DNA of 64,000 nucleotides, taken from Amorphochlora amoebiformis. Taxonomy: Eukaryota > Cercozoa > Chlorarachniophyceae. Below the pieces are notes generated by a model. It was not told where the DNA came from. It searched no databases and was given only the letters and a program-made list of their open reading frames with translations. How positions within the stretch are numbered: position 1 is the first letter of the stretch; every line of letters begins with the position of its first letter. Below are positions 1-64,000 of the stretch, one piece after another. The stretch spans positions 310,001-374,000 of the forward strand of contig BAAHQB010000036.1 in NCBI GenBank assembly GCA_054601695.1. Reading direction: 5' to 3'. A program made the translations under genes and the position numbers.

Positions 1-61
<61 letters not shown>

Positions 62-128
62 CATACATACCTATACATATATATATACATATGTGTATAT
101 ATTATATATTACATACACATACATATAC

Positions 129-166
<38 letters not shown>

Positions 167-206
167 AACATACACACATAGATAACACATTCACACACAT
201 ATATAT

Positions 207-237
<31 letters not shown>

Positions 238-262
238 CATATATATATATATATATATTCAG
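1..262. repeat. (AT)n-rich intron segment upstream of the first visible CIAO1 exon
   Basis: Alternating AT with TACA and TGTG interruptions runs up to the acceptor TTCAG at 258-262. It is intronic, because the next exon starts in mid-protein. Nothing else is visible. Confidence 0.85.
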
Positions 263-14023
<13,761 letters not shown>

Positions 14024-14511
14024 GAGTGTAATTTGGCGATCAATAGTGGCGTGGTGCCGCGAATTATAGAACTTAGTACCATATATCAAGACCATTTTTG
14101 GAATGGATCATTCCGAGTTCAATTCTGGCAGTCATTAGGATAAATTATCTTAATCCTCTAAGACTACCACACTCTAGTGTTACACTAGTAATATCTAGAA
14201 TATACTAAAGTACCGAGGTTGTTAAATCAGCATTTTACAACTACCAGTGGTCGCTGTGGCTAGATTCATTTAGGTCAATTCAATAGTTTCTGTGTCGGAA
14301 TAAAACTTTGATACTAAATAATTTTCGCCAACTACCACTAGACCAAGATCATGACATGCTGCTTCTCGGTCTGATTCGCACTAGTCTCCGTAACTCTGGA
14401 ACTCAGTTTGATGCAATCCAATGATTACAATTGTCTAGATTGTGATGAAGATTATCTGCAATGAAATTTAAAAGATTGGCGCGAAGGATTGCAAACGGAC
14501 GATTGAAAAAC
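14024..14511. other. Convergent intergenic spacer between CIAO1 and the isochorismatase gene
   Basis: Unique, moderately AT-rich sequence with frequent CTAG and ACTAGT and no (AT)n run, in sharp contrast to the introns. It presumably contains both 3' ends; I see no definite poly(A) signal. Confidence 0.7.
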
Positions 14512-14764
14512 TCAAAAATTCGTCTTGTTCTCTGTCGCCAGCCCGGAGTCTGGCCGATCTGAGGCCCTCTGTGAGAGCTTCTTCGCGCTTGGATGCTGGA
14601 AGTCTCCCAGGAGCTCGAATATGGCACTCTCTGTAGTTGTTACCACCGCTCCTGCCTGTTGGAAAGGAAATTTGTGTGATCACAAATCGTTTGTGTTTCT
14701 GTAAGTGCTGAACCTGGCGCATGCGTTGCAGGGCTGTAAATCTATCGCCTTGCTTCTGAGCTGG

Positions 14765-14815
<51 letters not shown>

Positions 14816-14905
14816 TATTTGAATAATAATATTTTTTATGTGTACGTAATTTATTTTATGGTGTTTCCACATATATATATATATATACATTATATATATA
14901 TATAT

Positions 14906-14939
<34 letters not shown>

Positions 14940-15344
14940 ATATATATATATTATACACACATACATACATTGTATATACACATACATACACACACATACA
15001 TATATATGTACAATATACACGTATACATTTAGTCATTCACTATTCCATGTACAATTACTGTGTGTGTACAATCACATACTACACAGATACAAATCCTATA
15101 TTTAATATTTGTATGTATGTATACATATGTGCCTAGTATGTACATACATACATATATTTATAATTAATATATATACATGTTTATATATATATATATATAT
15201 TCACGTATATATTATACATTTTATATGCATATGCGTACGCATAGTTATATGATTATATATATATATATGTATATATATATATGTATAAGTATATATGTAC
15301 ATATATACATATTATATATATATGTATATATATATATACATATA

Positions 15345-15409
<65 letters not shown>

Positions 15410-15661
15410 CCCGTATTTATACATACACACACACACACACACACACAAATCACATACACACGCACAAATCACACACACATACACATACACATACATACAT
15501 AATATATATATATATATATATATTGTTATATATTTATATGTGTATAATATACATAATTATATATGTATATGTGTATAATATGTGTGTGTATATGTATACA
15601 TACATATTCATATATATATATATGTATATATATATATATTTATATATCCGTATATATATAT

Positions 15662-15706
<45 letters not shown>

Positions 15707-15731
15707 CATATATGTGTGTATATATACATAT

Positions 15732-15780
<49 letters not shown>

Positions 15781-15839
15781 ATATATATATACACACACAC
15801 ACAATATATACATACATATATATATATATTATATAAATA

Positions 15840-15874
<35 letters not shown>

Positions 15875-16633
15875 CAAATATGTAATATGTATAAATATAA
15901 ATTAACGTAGGAACAGAATATATATATATATATATATATGTGTGTTTTATATAAATAATATATATGTAGTAATATATATATGTATATATTATATATATGT
16001 ATATACTTATATATATATATATATATATATATTCATAAGATACATATACATATTCTACATAACTTACAAGAAACAGCATCCGCTAGAACAAAGACGTCAT
16101 GACCCAGATCACGTAGTCCAAGACAAGTCTGACCGTCAGCGTTAACGTACACTCTCAATTAAAACAGAAGAAGTCGTAAGTCGTTTGTTTGTCCCACCTG
16201 CTGGACACACACATGCGATTCGATTCCGACCAGTACCTAGTTCATATACCCGGAATTTAAAGTGTAATATGTGGGAAATCGAGATTTTAGGGGTATGTAA
16301 GACAATTGATTTGTCTCTGAAGGCACGAGTCAAGGACAGTCTAATAGGGTGGATTATTACCATTAGAATACTTAGGGTGGTGAGATTTGTGGGGGAGTGT
16401 TAGAAGCTTTTTGATGAATATGTGTTCTAAAGTTCCACGTACCCAAGTATTGTAGTCAGGCAAATCGGAAATGGAATTTACAACCTGACCGTAGAGGAGA
16501 ACGTATTGTATGTATCTAGACATTCTGACTATAGACGACATACTATATGTAGACATTGCATGTATCTGCACATATTACTATGTATACAAAATTATATGTT
16601 TATAAGATATATATATATATATATATATATATG

Positions 16634-16689
<56 letters not shown>

Positions 16690-17103
16690 GCGCAACGCCA
16701 GGAATCGTGTAGAATAGCCCGAGATCCACGGAGACCCACTGGAGGTCGCTGGAGATCGTGTTTTAGTGAAACCCCGGAAATGCCGGATAGTACCGGTTAA
16801 TGTCTGTCAGTAGCGACACGTGTACGCCGCAACTCTTGCGCTGCACAAATGAGCACCCCCATGACTAAGTTATCTCTTTCCAAATGGTGCAATGAAGTAC
16901 ATCAGGGTGGCTTGCAGTATTCCGCTGCCCCCAAGGCATTGATACGTTAACAATATATATATATATAAAAATATATATATATGTATAAATACATTTGTAT
17001 GCATATGTAACGTGTGTGTTTTTATGTCGTTATGAATCTTGTGTACGCTGTATGTGTGTGTGTATATCCGTGTATACATGTGAATATATGTGAATATATG
17101 TGA

Positions 17104-17140
<37 letters not shown>

Positions 17141-17245
17141 ATATTGCACACATATATACCTGTACATGTGTAGCATATTATATACATAAACACAATATAT
17201 ATATATATATATATATATTATAAACCCATATATATGACATACATA

Positions 17246-17276
<31 letters not shown>

Positions 17277-17321
17277 TTATTACACACATATATATATATA
17301 TATATATATAATATATATTTA

Positions 17322-17354
<33 letters not shown>

Positions 17355-18298
17355 CATTTTTACATAAAGATTTAAGTATTATTATACAATACATACATAA
17401 AAGTTTATGCATATTCAACACATACAAACTCATGCATGTTTGTGCCTAGCATAAACCTCCTCCGTGAGCATAGAGAACTTTGTCTTTTCAAATCTTTTAG
17501 CCCCCTGATTTAAACCCCATTGTTAAGCCGGATAATACAGCCAAATAAAAAGTGACGCAGCCACCTTCAGCTCCTCTTCAAGCTCCGTGACTGTTCCCCC
17601 CAGCTTCTTTGGGGCCCTGTACAAATTAGGTAGGTACTCGATGAGACTCTCATATCATCGGACGGTATTTAGGGGATCATGGAAAGGGGCTCTCACTGTT
17701 CAGTGTAGATGATTGGCATTTTGAGCTCGTTGCCGGCCTGGAGGATCCACCTGACACATGTAGAGGCGGGAACATCAACAACATCTAAATGGTACTAAGG
17801 GATCAAGTGGTTAACGGGCTGAATAATCTCCCCGCAAGGCAATTCGAGATGGTACATGAACGAACTCATGCTTCTAAATTTCCTTCGGCTTGAGATTTCC
17901 TGACGGATTTTTGTGCTGTAGCGAGGATTAAAGAGGGACTAGCATTTTGGATATGGGAAGCTTTCTTCAGTGAGAAGAGGAGGCCGAGGATAGAGGAATG
18001 TTAGAATATTGTTGGGTGTGGTATTAGTCTGCAATGATGGAGTTGACACGAGGCTACCCAAATCTATCCTCCCTTAGCCCTCATTACTTCGAGCAGTGGA
18101 TGACCGAGGGCATGTAGCTGATATGCTTTCGGAAAACCTCTTGAATGTCACAGCATAAGATCCCTGGAACCACATGTTAATGGATGATGATTCCACGTGT
18201 CCCTTTGTTGGGGCTGAAAATCCTCAATTTCTTTCAAATCCCAGGAAAAAAAAAGAACCTGTCTTTTGAATCAGAAGTTTAGGGCCTTTGGATACCAT
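14512..18298 (-). CDS. Isochorismatase-like hydrolase, ISOC1/ISOC2 type
   Basis: Ten exons on the minus strand: 18259-18298 (ATG), 18088-18163, 17697-17750, 17565-17616, 17457-17504, 16443-16484, 16198-16236, 16068-16128, 14714-14760 and 14512-14655 (TGA). All phases match, giving a complete protein of 200 residues, close to human ISOC2 (205). The cysteine-hydrolase triad can be placed: Asp19 in [11 protein letters not shown], Lys81 in EKTKFSM and Cys114 in [11 protein letters not shown]. Other family marks are [52 protein letters not shown] and the C-terminal RPDSGL. The fold is known; the substrate of the ISOC1/2 branch is uncertain and cannot be read here. No targeting signal is obvious. 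The 3' end faces CIAO1, and the 5' end faces the EEP/EF-hand gene 142 bp away. Open frames on the plus strand of these exons are shadows. Confidence 0.95.
16683..16955. repeat. Dispersed tRNA-like / GTAGTACC element in the isochorismatase-gene intron
   Basis: It starts TGTTGGCGCAACGCC right after (AT)n, then GAGATCCACGGAGACC and ATGCCGGATAGTACCGGTTA. It lies between minus-strand exons 16443-16484 and 17457-17504. Confidence 0.65.
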
Positions 18299-18440
18299 GG
18301 TCTTGGTACGTAGAGCACCGTCCTCTCCTCTTTTCCGCTTCAACGCGCACGCGTAAGGGCCCGAATGACCCGACAATTATTTGGAGTAATTATTCTCGAA
18401 TTTGTCGGCTGGAATGGCGCGATACGTCGCTGAGGTCTGA
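18299..18440. promoter_or_regulatory. Short divergent promoter region
   Basis: 142 bp separate the ATG codons of the isochorismatase (-) and EEP/EF-hand (+) genes. It contains a CpG-rich CAACGCGCACGCGT and an inverted repeat CCGACAA (18370-18376) / TTGTCGG (18402-18408) around TTGGAGTAATTATT. It is assigned by position; no transcription evidence is visible. Confidence 0.6.
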
Positions 18441-34686
<16,246 letters not shown>

Positions 34687-35688
34687 GTTCTAGTAGTGAG
34701 CCAGAGCGTTATAATTTTTACACATTTAATTATTATGATCTAGTCGATCGGTATATTCCGCCCGTCACACATTCTGGATAGGAATAGGATCGTCACGTAT
34801 TTGAACAGAAGTGCTGGTGTGCATCGTTTTCATACATCTAGTACATCTAGTACATGTACATGCATGATGATACGCACTGAATATATTACTTAGATAATAC
34901 TGTAGTAATATCTAGGCATGGACCATGTGCTCAGTAGAGCCATTGACACTAGATGTAGACTATATTAACTCCATTATATCACTTCAAGTATTCACTCACG
35001 GTAGCAAATCGGCACAAAGTAGCGGCCATATATATGAAGTGTCAGTTGTACGGTTGTGAAAGCAGTTCTGCTTTGGTGGCGATCATAGTATCAATCGCGA
35101 TGCAATCGAATATGTACCCTTAAGGCTCTCATCTCAAGAATATTTAATCTATTAGAATGATTTGGCTAGTTGGAAGGTTACATCGCATCATTAACGTAGG
35201 CAGCGACGATTTTGTGAAAACTTAATTACAAGCTGCACGGCAACACAAGGCTTACAGATCAGTAAGAAAAGGACACTGGATATCCCGTTTCGATGGTATC
35301 GTTGGATTAATATAGTTATGGCGTTCTACGACGGCATGGGCGGGACGGCAGGCTGGGCAAGGCGGGCAAGGCACGCAAGGCACAATGGAGGCTTGCTCGA
35401 CCGGGGGATCCCGGAAATTCCCGGTATTCCCGGGGATCCCCTTAATGTGAAGACAGAAGTTAACGTTTCGTTCAGAATTAAAATTTAAAATGGTAATTTT
35501 ACCTTAATATATAAGAAGGCACACTTTTTACTCGCTAAGAGCAGCGAGGGATCTTGCTCTAAAGGGGCTTTTCGAGCTAATAACTCTTAGCGTAAAAAGG
35601 GGGGGTTCCCTTCCAAAAAACTTTTAAAAAAAACTTCGCAGAGGGCCACCTTGAACGAGGCCTTGCAACCACTTGGAGCCTACGGACA
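34687..35688. other. Intergenic spacer upstream of the zinc-finger gene
   Basis: AT-microsatellite-free. The first half is CTAG-rich like the other spacers. At 35330-35460 there is a G-rich block (GGCGGGCAAGGCACGCAAGG) and a GGGATCCCGG / CCGGGGATCCCC hairpin-like segment. CGCTAAGAG (35534) and CTCTTAGCG (35585) form a 9-bp inverted repeat. The promoter of the zinc-finger gene probably lies here. Confidence 0.6.
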
Positions 35689-40450
<4,762 letters not shown>

Positions 40451-40451
40451 T

Positions 40452-40670
<219 letters not shown>

Positions 40671-40734
40671 GTATATATGCGTGTATACAAATAATTATCT
40701 TGATATATAGGGATTTAGAAATGGTAATACATAT

Positions 40735-40809
<75 letters not shown>

Positions 40810-40856
40810 CATATATATATATATATATATATACATATAACATATATATATACACA

Positions 40857-40938
<82 letters not shown>

Positions 40939-41233
40939 CACCTTCATTTTGGAATGTACGAGCAGCTAAGCTCCAATTTAGGGTCTCGGATGCTGGACGC
41001 AGATGTGCATGTTTATCTTCATGGATAGTAGGAGGATCTCATTTATACCACGGCGTACCTATATCGCAAACGTCCGACTTCGGGGTTCAATTCGCTCCCA
41101 TGGCCAGCTGCAGCCTCATGCGATGGTGGTTCGGAAGTACGCTTGCTGACCCATATCATTATCATCTGATGAGGTAAAATTGACGTGTACAATAATTTGT
41201 TCACTAGTATATACATATATGTATGTATGTATA

Positions 41234-41286
<53 letters not shown>

Positions 41287-41306
41287 GTATCATATTTACT
41301 TATACC

Positions 41307-41352
<46 letters not shown>

Positions 41353-41362
<10 letters not shown>

Positions 41363-41415
41363 TATGGATTAGTATTATCTCCAACCAAAGAATACGCACG
41401 TAGTAAGAAACACCT
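41353..41415 (+). other. Exon-like cassette present twice (other copy 43150-43207)
   Basis: TATTATCTCCAACCAAAGAA followed by TACGCAC, with AG before and GTAGTAAG after, is conserved in both copies while the surroundings are AT microsatellite. It could be a 27-nt plus-strand exon or, on the minus strand, a short terminal exon after acceptor AAAG. No connected gene could be built. Confidence 0.35.
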
Positions 41416-41426
41416 TTATATACATT

Positions 41427-41461
<35 letters not shown>

Positions 41462-41473
41462 CTTATATATTTT

Positions 41474-41559
<86 letters not shown>

Positions 41560-41573
41560 GTATATATTTATAT

Positions 41574-45122
<3,549 letters not shown>

Positions 45123-45130
45123 TATATATT

Positions 45131-45196
<66 letters not shown>

Positions 45197-45338
45197 TCAT
45201 GAATATACACACATATTAAAAACATACATCTACCGCACCCCCAGAACTCTTCCAGAGATATCTCCAAATGCGACAGAAAGTATTCCCGCGAGGTGCGAGC
45301 AAGAAGTTGCCCACAATTATATATATACACATATATAT

Positions 45339-45369
<31 letters not shown>

Positions 45370-45478
45370 ATAGATTTACCTTCATGTTATGCATACCGTC
45401 ATCCGATTACGAAACCTAGTCTGTAGCGTAAGCCGGGGTTGGAGGCACTGATAAAATGATATGTAGTCTAGGTTAAAA

Positions 45479-45868
45479 CTAGGAGCGATGCATATTGTTC
45501 CATTTTTCCAACACGTACCGTTCGACGTTCGCAAGAGCGCTCGCTGAGGAGTGTTTTTGCTCCCCCATCGAGTATTGCGTCTTCAGCGGCCTCTGATGAG
45601 CCAGAGTATTCCCAAACACCAAAGGTAGTCGGACCTCCATTGCGAACCATTGCTAAATTAATTCTCCTAATGTGGGCTAAAATATGCTTCCATCTTTCCG
45701 CCATTGTGACCCACGCATGGGGCCTACCCTGAACTCATTCTCCACCTCCTTTCCCAGGCTTCTTTCTTCTTTTCCGGTCTCGGTCGCATTGCCGATATCC
45801 GGATCGCGATACCCTCTCGGGGAGGCCGCGTCAAGTTGGCGTTTGGTGTCTGGCCCTTTAAAGGTCAA
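45479..45868 (-). CDS. Small unrecognised protein, two exons
   Basis: Reading the minus strand from an ATG at 45868, exon 45728-45868 (47 codons, charged, ends NEFR) joins in phase across a 75-nt GT-AG intron to exon 45479-45652. That exon starts QWFAMEVRLPLVFGN and runs 57 codons to TAG, giving 104 residues. The product has no signal peptide or membrane segment and matches no family I recognise. A GTACGT donor inside exon 2 (near 45525) could instead splice on to further exons in the AT-rich DNA below 45340. It lies head-to-head with the NXD1-like gene, which fits the divergent layout seen at 18.3 kb. Support is open frames and splice signals only. Confidence 0.48.
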
Positions 45869-46332
45869 GATAGAAGATCGAGTTTAGTACGAGGGTTGTA
45901 AAGATTAATATCTGCATATTCATGTTTAGAAATATCTATAACATAACACAATATATGAATATCAATATTTCAATATCCAGCATTAGGCCGACATATTAGA
46001 ATTTCCGTTGTATTTATTAATTTGTCGTAATATCCGTCATTTTCCCTAAATCGAAAAATTCGCTGACACTTATGTAAATGCCTCCCTCCATCACTCGGCA
46101 AGTGCGAATCAAGGCGGACTGGGTTAGGGTGTTGGGGAGGATTAGGGGGAGAGTGGGAAAATGGTTTGGGAGTCTCCATGGGAGTAGATGAAATGAGGGA
46201 AGCGTAGCATAATTCGCGAGGGCTGGGGATCTGGGTTGAATATTCGAGAAATGAAATGCGAGGAAGGGTAGGATGTCTTACGGGGGTGGGCTATGTACAA
46301 TGCGAAAGGGTTTAGAGCGTAGCACGAGACCT
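45869..46332. promoter_or_regulatory. Divergent intergenic region before the NXD1-like gene
   Basis: 464 bp between the minus-strand ATG at 45868 and the proposed NXD1 start. The second half is G-rich on + (GGTTAGGGTGTTGGGGAGGA near 46121). Promoter function is inferred from position only, and the NXD1 start is itself uncertain. Confidence 0.4.
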
Positions 46333-57729
<11,397 letters not shown>

Positions 57730-58547
57730 CAGTGTAACCAGAGTTACATAGACTGTATATAGTAGTAGCGGCTCGTAAATTAGTGAACTTTTGTACTAGT
57801 TATAAATGTGGCAACCGGTCGGTAGTAAACTAACACAATCCGAGTCCGAATACTATGATAATTCATATACTACATTTAACACTGCCATCAACTAGATCAA
57901 AATCTAGAAAATACTAATAATTAATTAAAAAGCACAAATTTCGGTATGATTATGTGTATGTCTAGTATGTACGTATATACCTAGATTACGTATACCTAGA
58001 TCTAGAGATTACCAACAAAAAATCAGGCAATTAAAGCCAGCAAAGACCGTCCAATGTCTAGATGACGGTATGCAAATACTAGAATACTCCAGATACGCTA
58101 TGTGCTAGTGTACACTTATCATGATACCACTAATACTAGTAATACCACGGTACGTCATCATAAGTAAGTGTACGTGCGTTTATACAGAGAAGACGTTTTG
58201 TACATGTGCAATGATTCTAAAAATCAATAAATGAGTCCACTACTATTAACTAGATTAAATGACGAGTGAAAAAAATGCAATGGTGGCGAGGCCGTCTTTT
58301 TATATATGTGCCTTCAGAAGCAACTTCCTTGGTAAGCCATATAGGCGGTGCTGGATATGTACATTTGTACCGGCCTCTCAATCTTCGTGTGCCAGTGCTT
58401 TGAGCTTGGGAGCCATTGGACTTGGAACTTGGAACAGAATCCCGGGATGTATCTAAGGAATCCCGGTGGCCGCCGGTACTGACCGTCAATAAGACTGAAT
58501 ACGGTCTCCAAGCAGACTCCGATGGAGACCTGGTCGCGTCGGAGTCA
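57730..58547. other. Convergent spacer between the NXD1-like gene and the minus-strand small gene
   Basis: Unique CTAG-rich sequence without (AT)n to about 58250, like 14024-14511. 58250-58547 is open on the minus strand in another frame and may be coding or 3' UTR. Confidence 0.6.
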
Positions 58548-61596
<3,049 letters not shown>

Positions 61597-61703
61597 TGTT
61601 CGAAAAAAACTTTTAGAGCAAAGGAATAATTCGATCCTTTGCGGTGAGTTTACTCTTGCGATGACACGATTGATACACTAATGAAGAGTAGGGTACTGTC
61701 TAT

Positions 61704-61828
<125 letters not shown>

Positions 61829-61932
61829 ACTTAATATGTATACTATGTAATGTATGTATTGTATACATGCGTTATATACTATATGACAAACATAACAATT
61901 TTGTAAATACCTTCACATATATACATATATAT

Positions 61933-62009
<77 letters not shown>

Positions 62010-62084
62010 TATATATACACACATATATATATATATATTATATAATTACTCACTACACACACACACACACAGATACACGCACAC

Positions 62085-62766
62085 ATGTATACATACACAC
62101 CTCAACACAAACAGGACGACGGAAAGAATCCCGAAATAATAAAAATTGAAGATCATCTCAAAGTATCACGAGACTTGCACTTCCCACCTGTCTTCACGCG
62201 AATCGTGCCCAAACCATGCCCTCTCTTTCCCATCATGGCAGGTCCCCTTCTCCTTTTCACATCTCTATTCCCGTTCGAACCTCCAGAACATGAGAGGTAA
62301 ATAAAATCATCAAAAAGAGATATAAAATGACAAAAATAACGCTTTCCAAAGTGAACTTGCATACTTCACTGCGAAGACATATCATCAAGAGAAGAGAGCG
62401 TTAGATTTGACCTGTTGTACCGCTGACGAGACAGCACTCCTCACGAGCGTTCTGGAGCCCACAGCGGGGGATTCCGGGGTTCGATCCACGTGTCGCCTCC
62501 GGAAGTCTCGGCGGGTACCCCCGTCACTGCCGGTTGCTAACTTGCGATTCCGCGCAGAAAAATGGCGGGCTTCATGGCCTTCGAGCGGAGCGAATTCAGT
62601 CAGTACCATTCACACCCAATGGCAAAAGCACGCCCATTCTCAACCACACAAGACTCGAGACCTGTGGTGCGAAAATCTCACAAATAATATATCAACTCAT
62701 TTCTTTTCCACTTGATCTCCTCTGTCCCCCTCTCCCATCTATCTCCTTTCCGATATCCTCTTTCAC

Positions 62767-62798
<32 letters not shown>

Positions 62799-62928
62799 TT
62801 GTTATATGTACACACATACATATATATATTACTGTTTACACATGTACTAGAATACTTTTCGCATATATTCATCACCATAACAAAATGAGATGGATGAACA
62901 CCAACAGAAAATATATCTGTTATATATA

Positions 62929-62973
<45 letters not shown>

Positions 62974-63020
62974 TGTATATATATTGCATTACTAGCATCG
63001 GACAAGCTGAATGCGGAGAT
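62085..63020 (+). CDS. Possible 5' part of an unrecognised gene, continuing beyond the window
   Basis: An open segment with ATG at 62085, or an acceptor (CAACACAAACAG) before 62115, encodes KIEDHLKVSRDLHFPPVF and a proline-rich hydrophobic end, then reaches a donor GAGAG|GTAAAT at 62296. A 25-nt exon 62996-63020 (IGQAECGD after the junction residue) follows in phase with donor GTATAC. The intron between them holds a tRNA-like repeat and AT microsatellite. Later exons would lie past the window. No domain is recognised and the start is uncertain. Confidence 0.3.
62395..62700. repeat. tRNA-derived SINE-like element
   Basis: CCGGGGTTCGATCC near 62479 matches a Pol III B-box. Upstream TGTTGTACCGCTGACGAGAC could be a degenerate A-box. 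Downstream is GC-rich with GGTACCCCCGTCACTGCCGG. Spacing and stems do not support an intact tRNA. Confidence 0.5.
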
Positions 63021-63145
63021 GTATACCTGTTCTTCTCTATCTATCTATCTCTCTCTCTCTCTCTCTTCCCTCCCACGCCTCTCCTCTCCCTCCCTCTCCC
63101 TCTTTCCATTCCTTTTCACTTCTCTCCCCCTACATTCTCCTTCTT

Positions 63146-63187
<42 letters not shown>

Positions 63188-63473
63188 CCACTCCTCCCTG
63201 GCCTTCTCTCTCCTTCTCCGCCTCTTCTTTCTCTCATCTTTCTCATCAAGAAATAGTCTCTCCTCTCATCCCCCCCTCTCTATTGTCTCCTCGATTCTTG
63301 CTACAAATCCCATCTGTCTTTCCCTCTGTAATCTCCATCTGTCTTTCCCTCTGTAATCTCTCGATTGCGATTCTAATGATGCATTGACCTCTTCAATCTC
63401 TCCTTTGTTCGCTCCCTTATTCATTTTGGTTGTAAGCTCTCTCTCTCTCTCTCTCTTTCTCTCTCTTTTTCTC

Positions 63474-63508
<35 letters not shown>

Positions 63509-63520
63509 CTCCTCAAAATG
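62995..63520. repeat. CT-rich region near the window end
   Basis: CT microsatellite with TCC variants and one tandem duplication (CCATCTGTCTTTCCCTCTGT at 63309 and 63332). Probably intronic; no exon was found apart from 62996-63020. Confidence 0.85.
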
Positions 63521-63669
63521 GATTATTATTCCATTATATAGCCTCCCTATCTTAAAACTTGGATTTTTATATCGCATTCTTTTACATTACGATGCATTAC
63601 CATTATTAGCATTAGTGTTACCTATTATTATTGTTATTATTATTAGGTGCATGTTTTATATAAATATAT

Positions 63670-63737
<68 letters not shown>

Positions 63738-63757
63738 TAACACACACACACACATGC

Positions 63758-63815
<58 letters not shown>

Positions 63816-63873
63816 ATATTTTTAAAAATAATTATATAAAGATGTAATGTACATACACACACAAATATATACA

Positions 63874-63907
<34 letters not shown>

Positions 63908-63967
63908 AGTACATATGTAATAGTATACATATAAATGAATACACACACACACACACACACCACATAC

Positions 63968-64000
<33 letters not shown>

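Noticed and set aside
14621-14700. Plus-strand start [14 protein letters not shown] with donor GTAAGT
   Set aside because: It is antisense to the last isochorismatase exon, whose motifs and phase are clear; the next plus-strand exon stops at once.
17818-18087. Additional minus-strand exon in isochorismatase intron 2 (for example after CCATCATTGCAG)
   Set aside because: That acceptor leads to an early stop; splicing 18088 to 17750 restores the family sequence exactly.
41043-41175. Minus-strand exon starting MIMIWVSKRTSEPP with a stop, or tRNA gene at 41036-41100
   Set aside because: The exon links to nothing in phase, and the T-arm-like GGGGTTCAATTCGC lacks a matching stem. The island remains unassigned.
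45684-45887. Plus-strand frame starting MLPSFRHCDPRM as the first NXD1 exon
   Set aside because: It resembles a targeting peptide and has an in-phase donor at 45863, but it overlaps the better supported two-exon minus-strand gene. Kept only as an alternative start for NXD1.

Overview
The window is nuclear DNA of an intron-rich eukaryote. Spliceosomal introns (GT-AG, plus two probable GC-AG) break every recognisable gene into short exons, mostly 16-300 nt. The introns are filled with (AT)n microsatellites, GA/CT tracts and degenerate TTAGGG/CCCTAA telomere-like arrays. A plant-type NXD1 homologue and a plant-type Ca-binding EEP protein suggest an alga or a protist of plastid-bearing ancestry. 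That is an inference; I cannot name the species. Long open frames that encode only YIYI, LTLT or SLSL repeats are microsatellite translations and are not annotated.

Layout. A CIAO1-like WD40 gene (+) runs from before the window to 14023. It faces an ISOC1/2-type isochorismatase-fold gene (-, 14512-18298) across an AT-microsatellite-free spacer. The isochorismatase gene shares a 142-bp divergent promoter with a large EEP-nuclease/EF-hand gene (+, 18441-34686). Next come a C2H2 zinc-finger gene (+, 35689-39585), an unresolved stretch with an inverted segmental duplication (about 40-45 kb), a small unassigned gene (-, 45479-45868), an NXD1-like gene (+, about 46333-57729), a small possibly secreted protein gene (-, 58548-61596) and a poorly defined start of another gene (+, from 62085). 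The genes do not form an obvious pathway. They cover cytosolic Fe-S assembly, a cysteine hydrolase fold, a nuclease/phosphatase fold with calcium-binding loops, DNA binding, and a protein whose plant relatives are needed for neoxanthin accumulation.

The most striking feature is architectural. In at least three genes the edge of an exon, together with its splice site, has been copied into the adjoining intron, up to ten times, each copy embedded in (AT)n. Donor edges are copied downstream and acceptor edges upstream, leaving ladders of decoy splice sites beside the functional one. Telomere-like arrays inside introns, several sharing a common non-telomeric spacer of about 40 bp in both orientations, form a second unusual layer. 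Foldback repeats, a tRNA-like dispersed family and an inverted segmental duplication are also present.

Gene models were built by eye from splice signals, phase continuity and remembered family motifs. No alignment or search was run.
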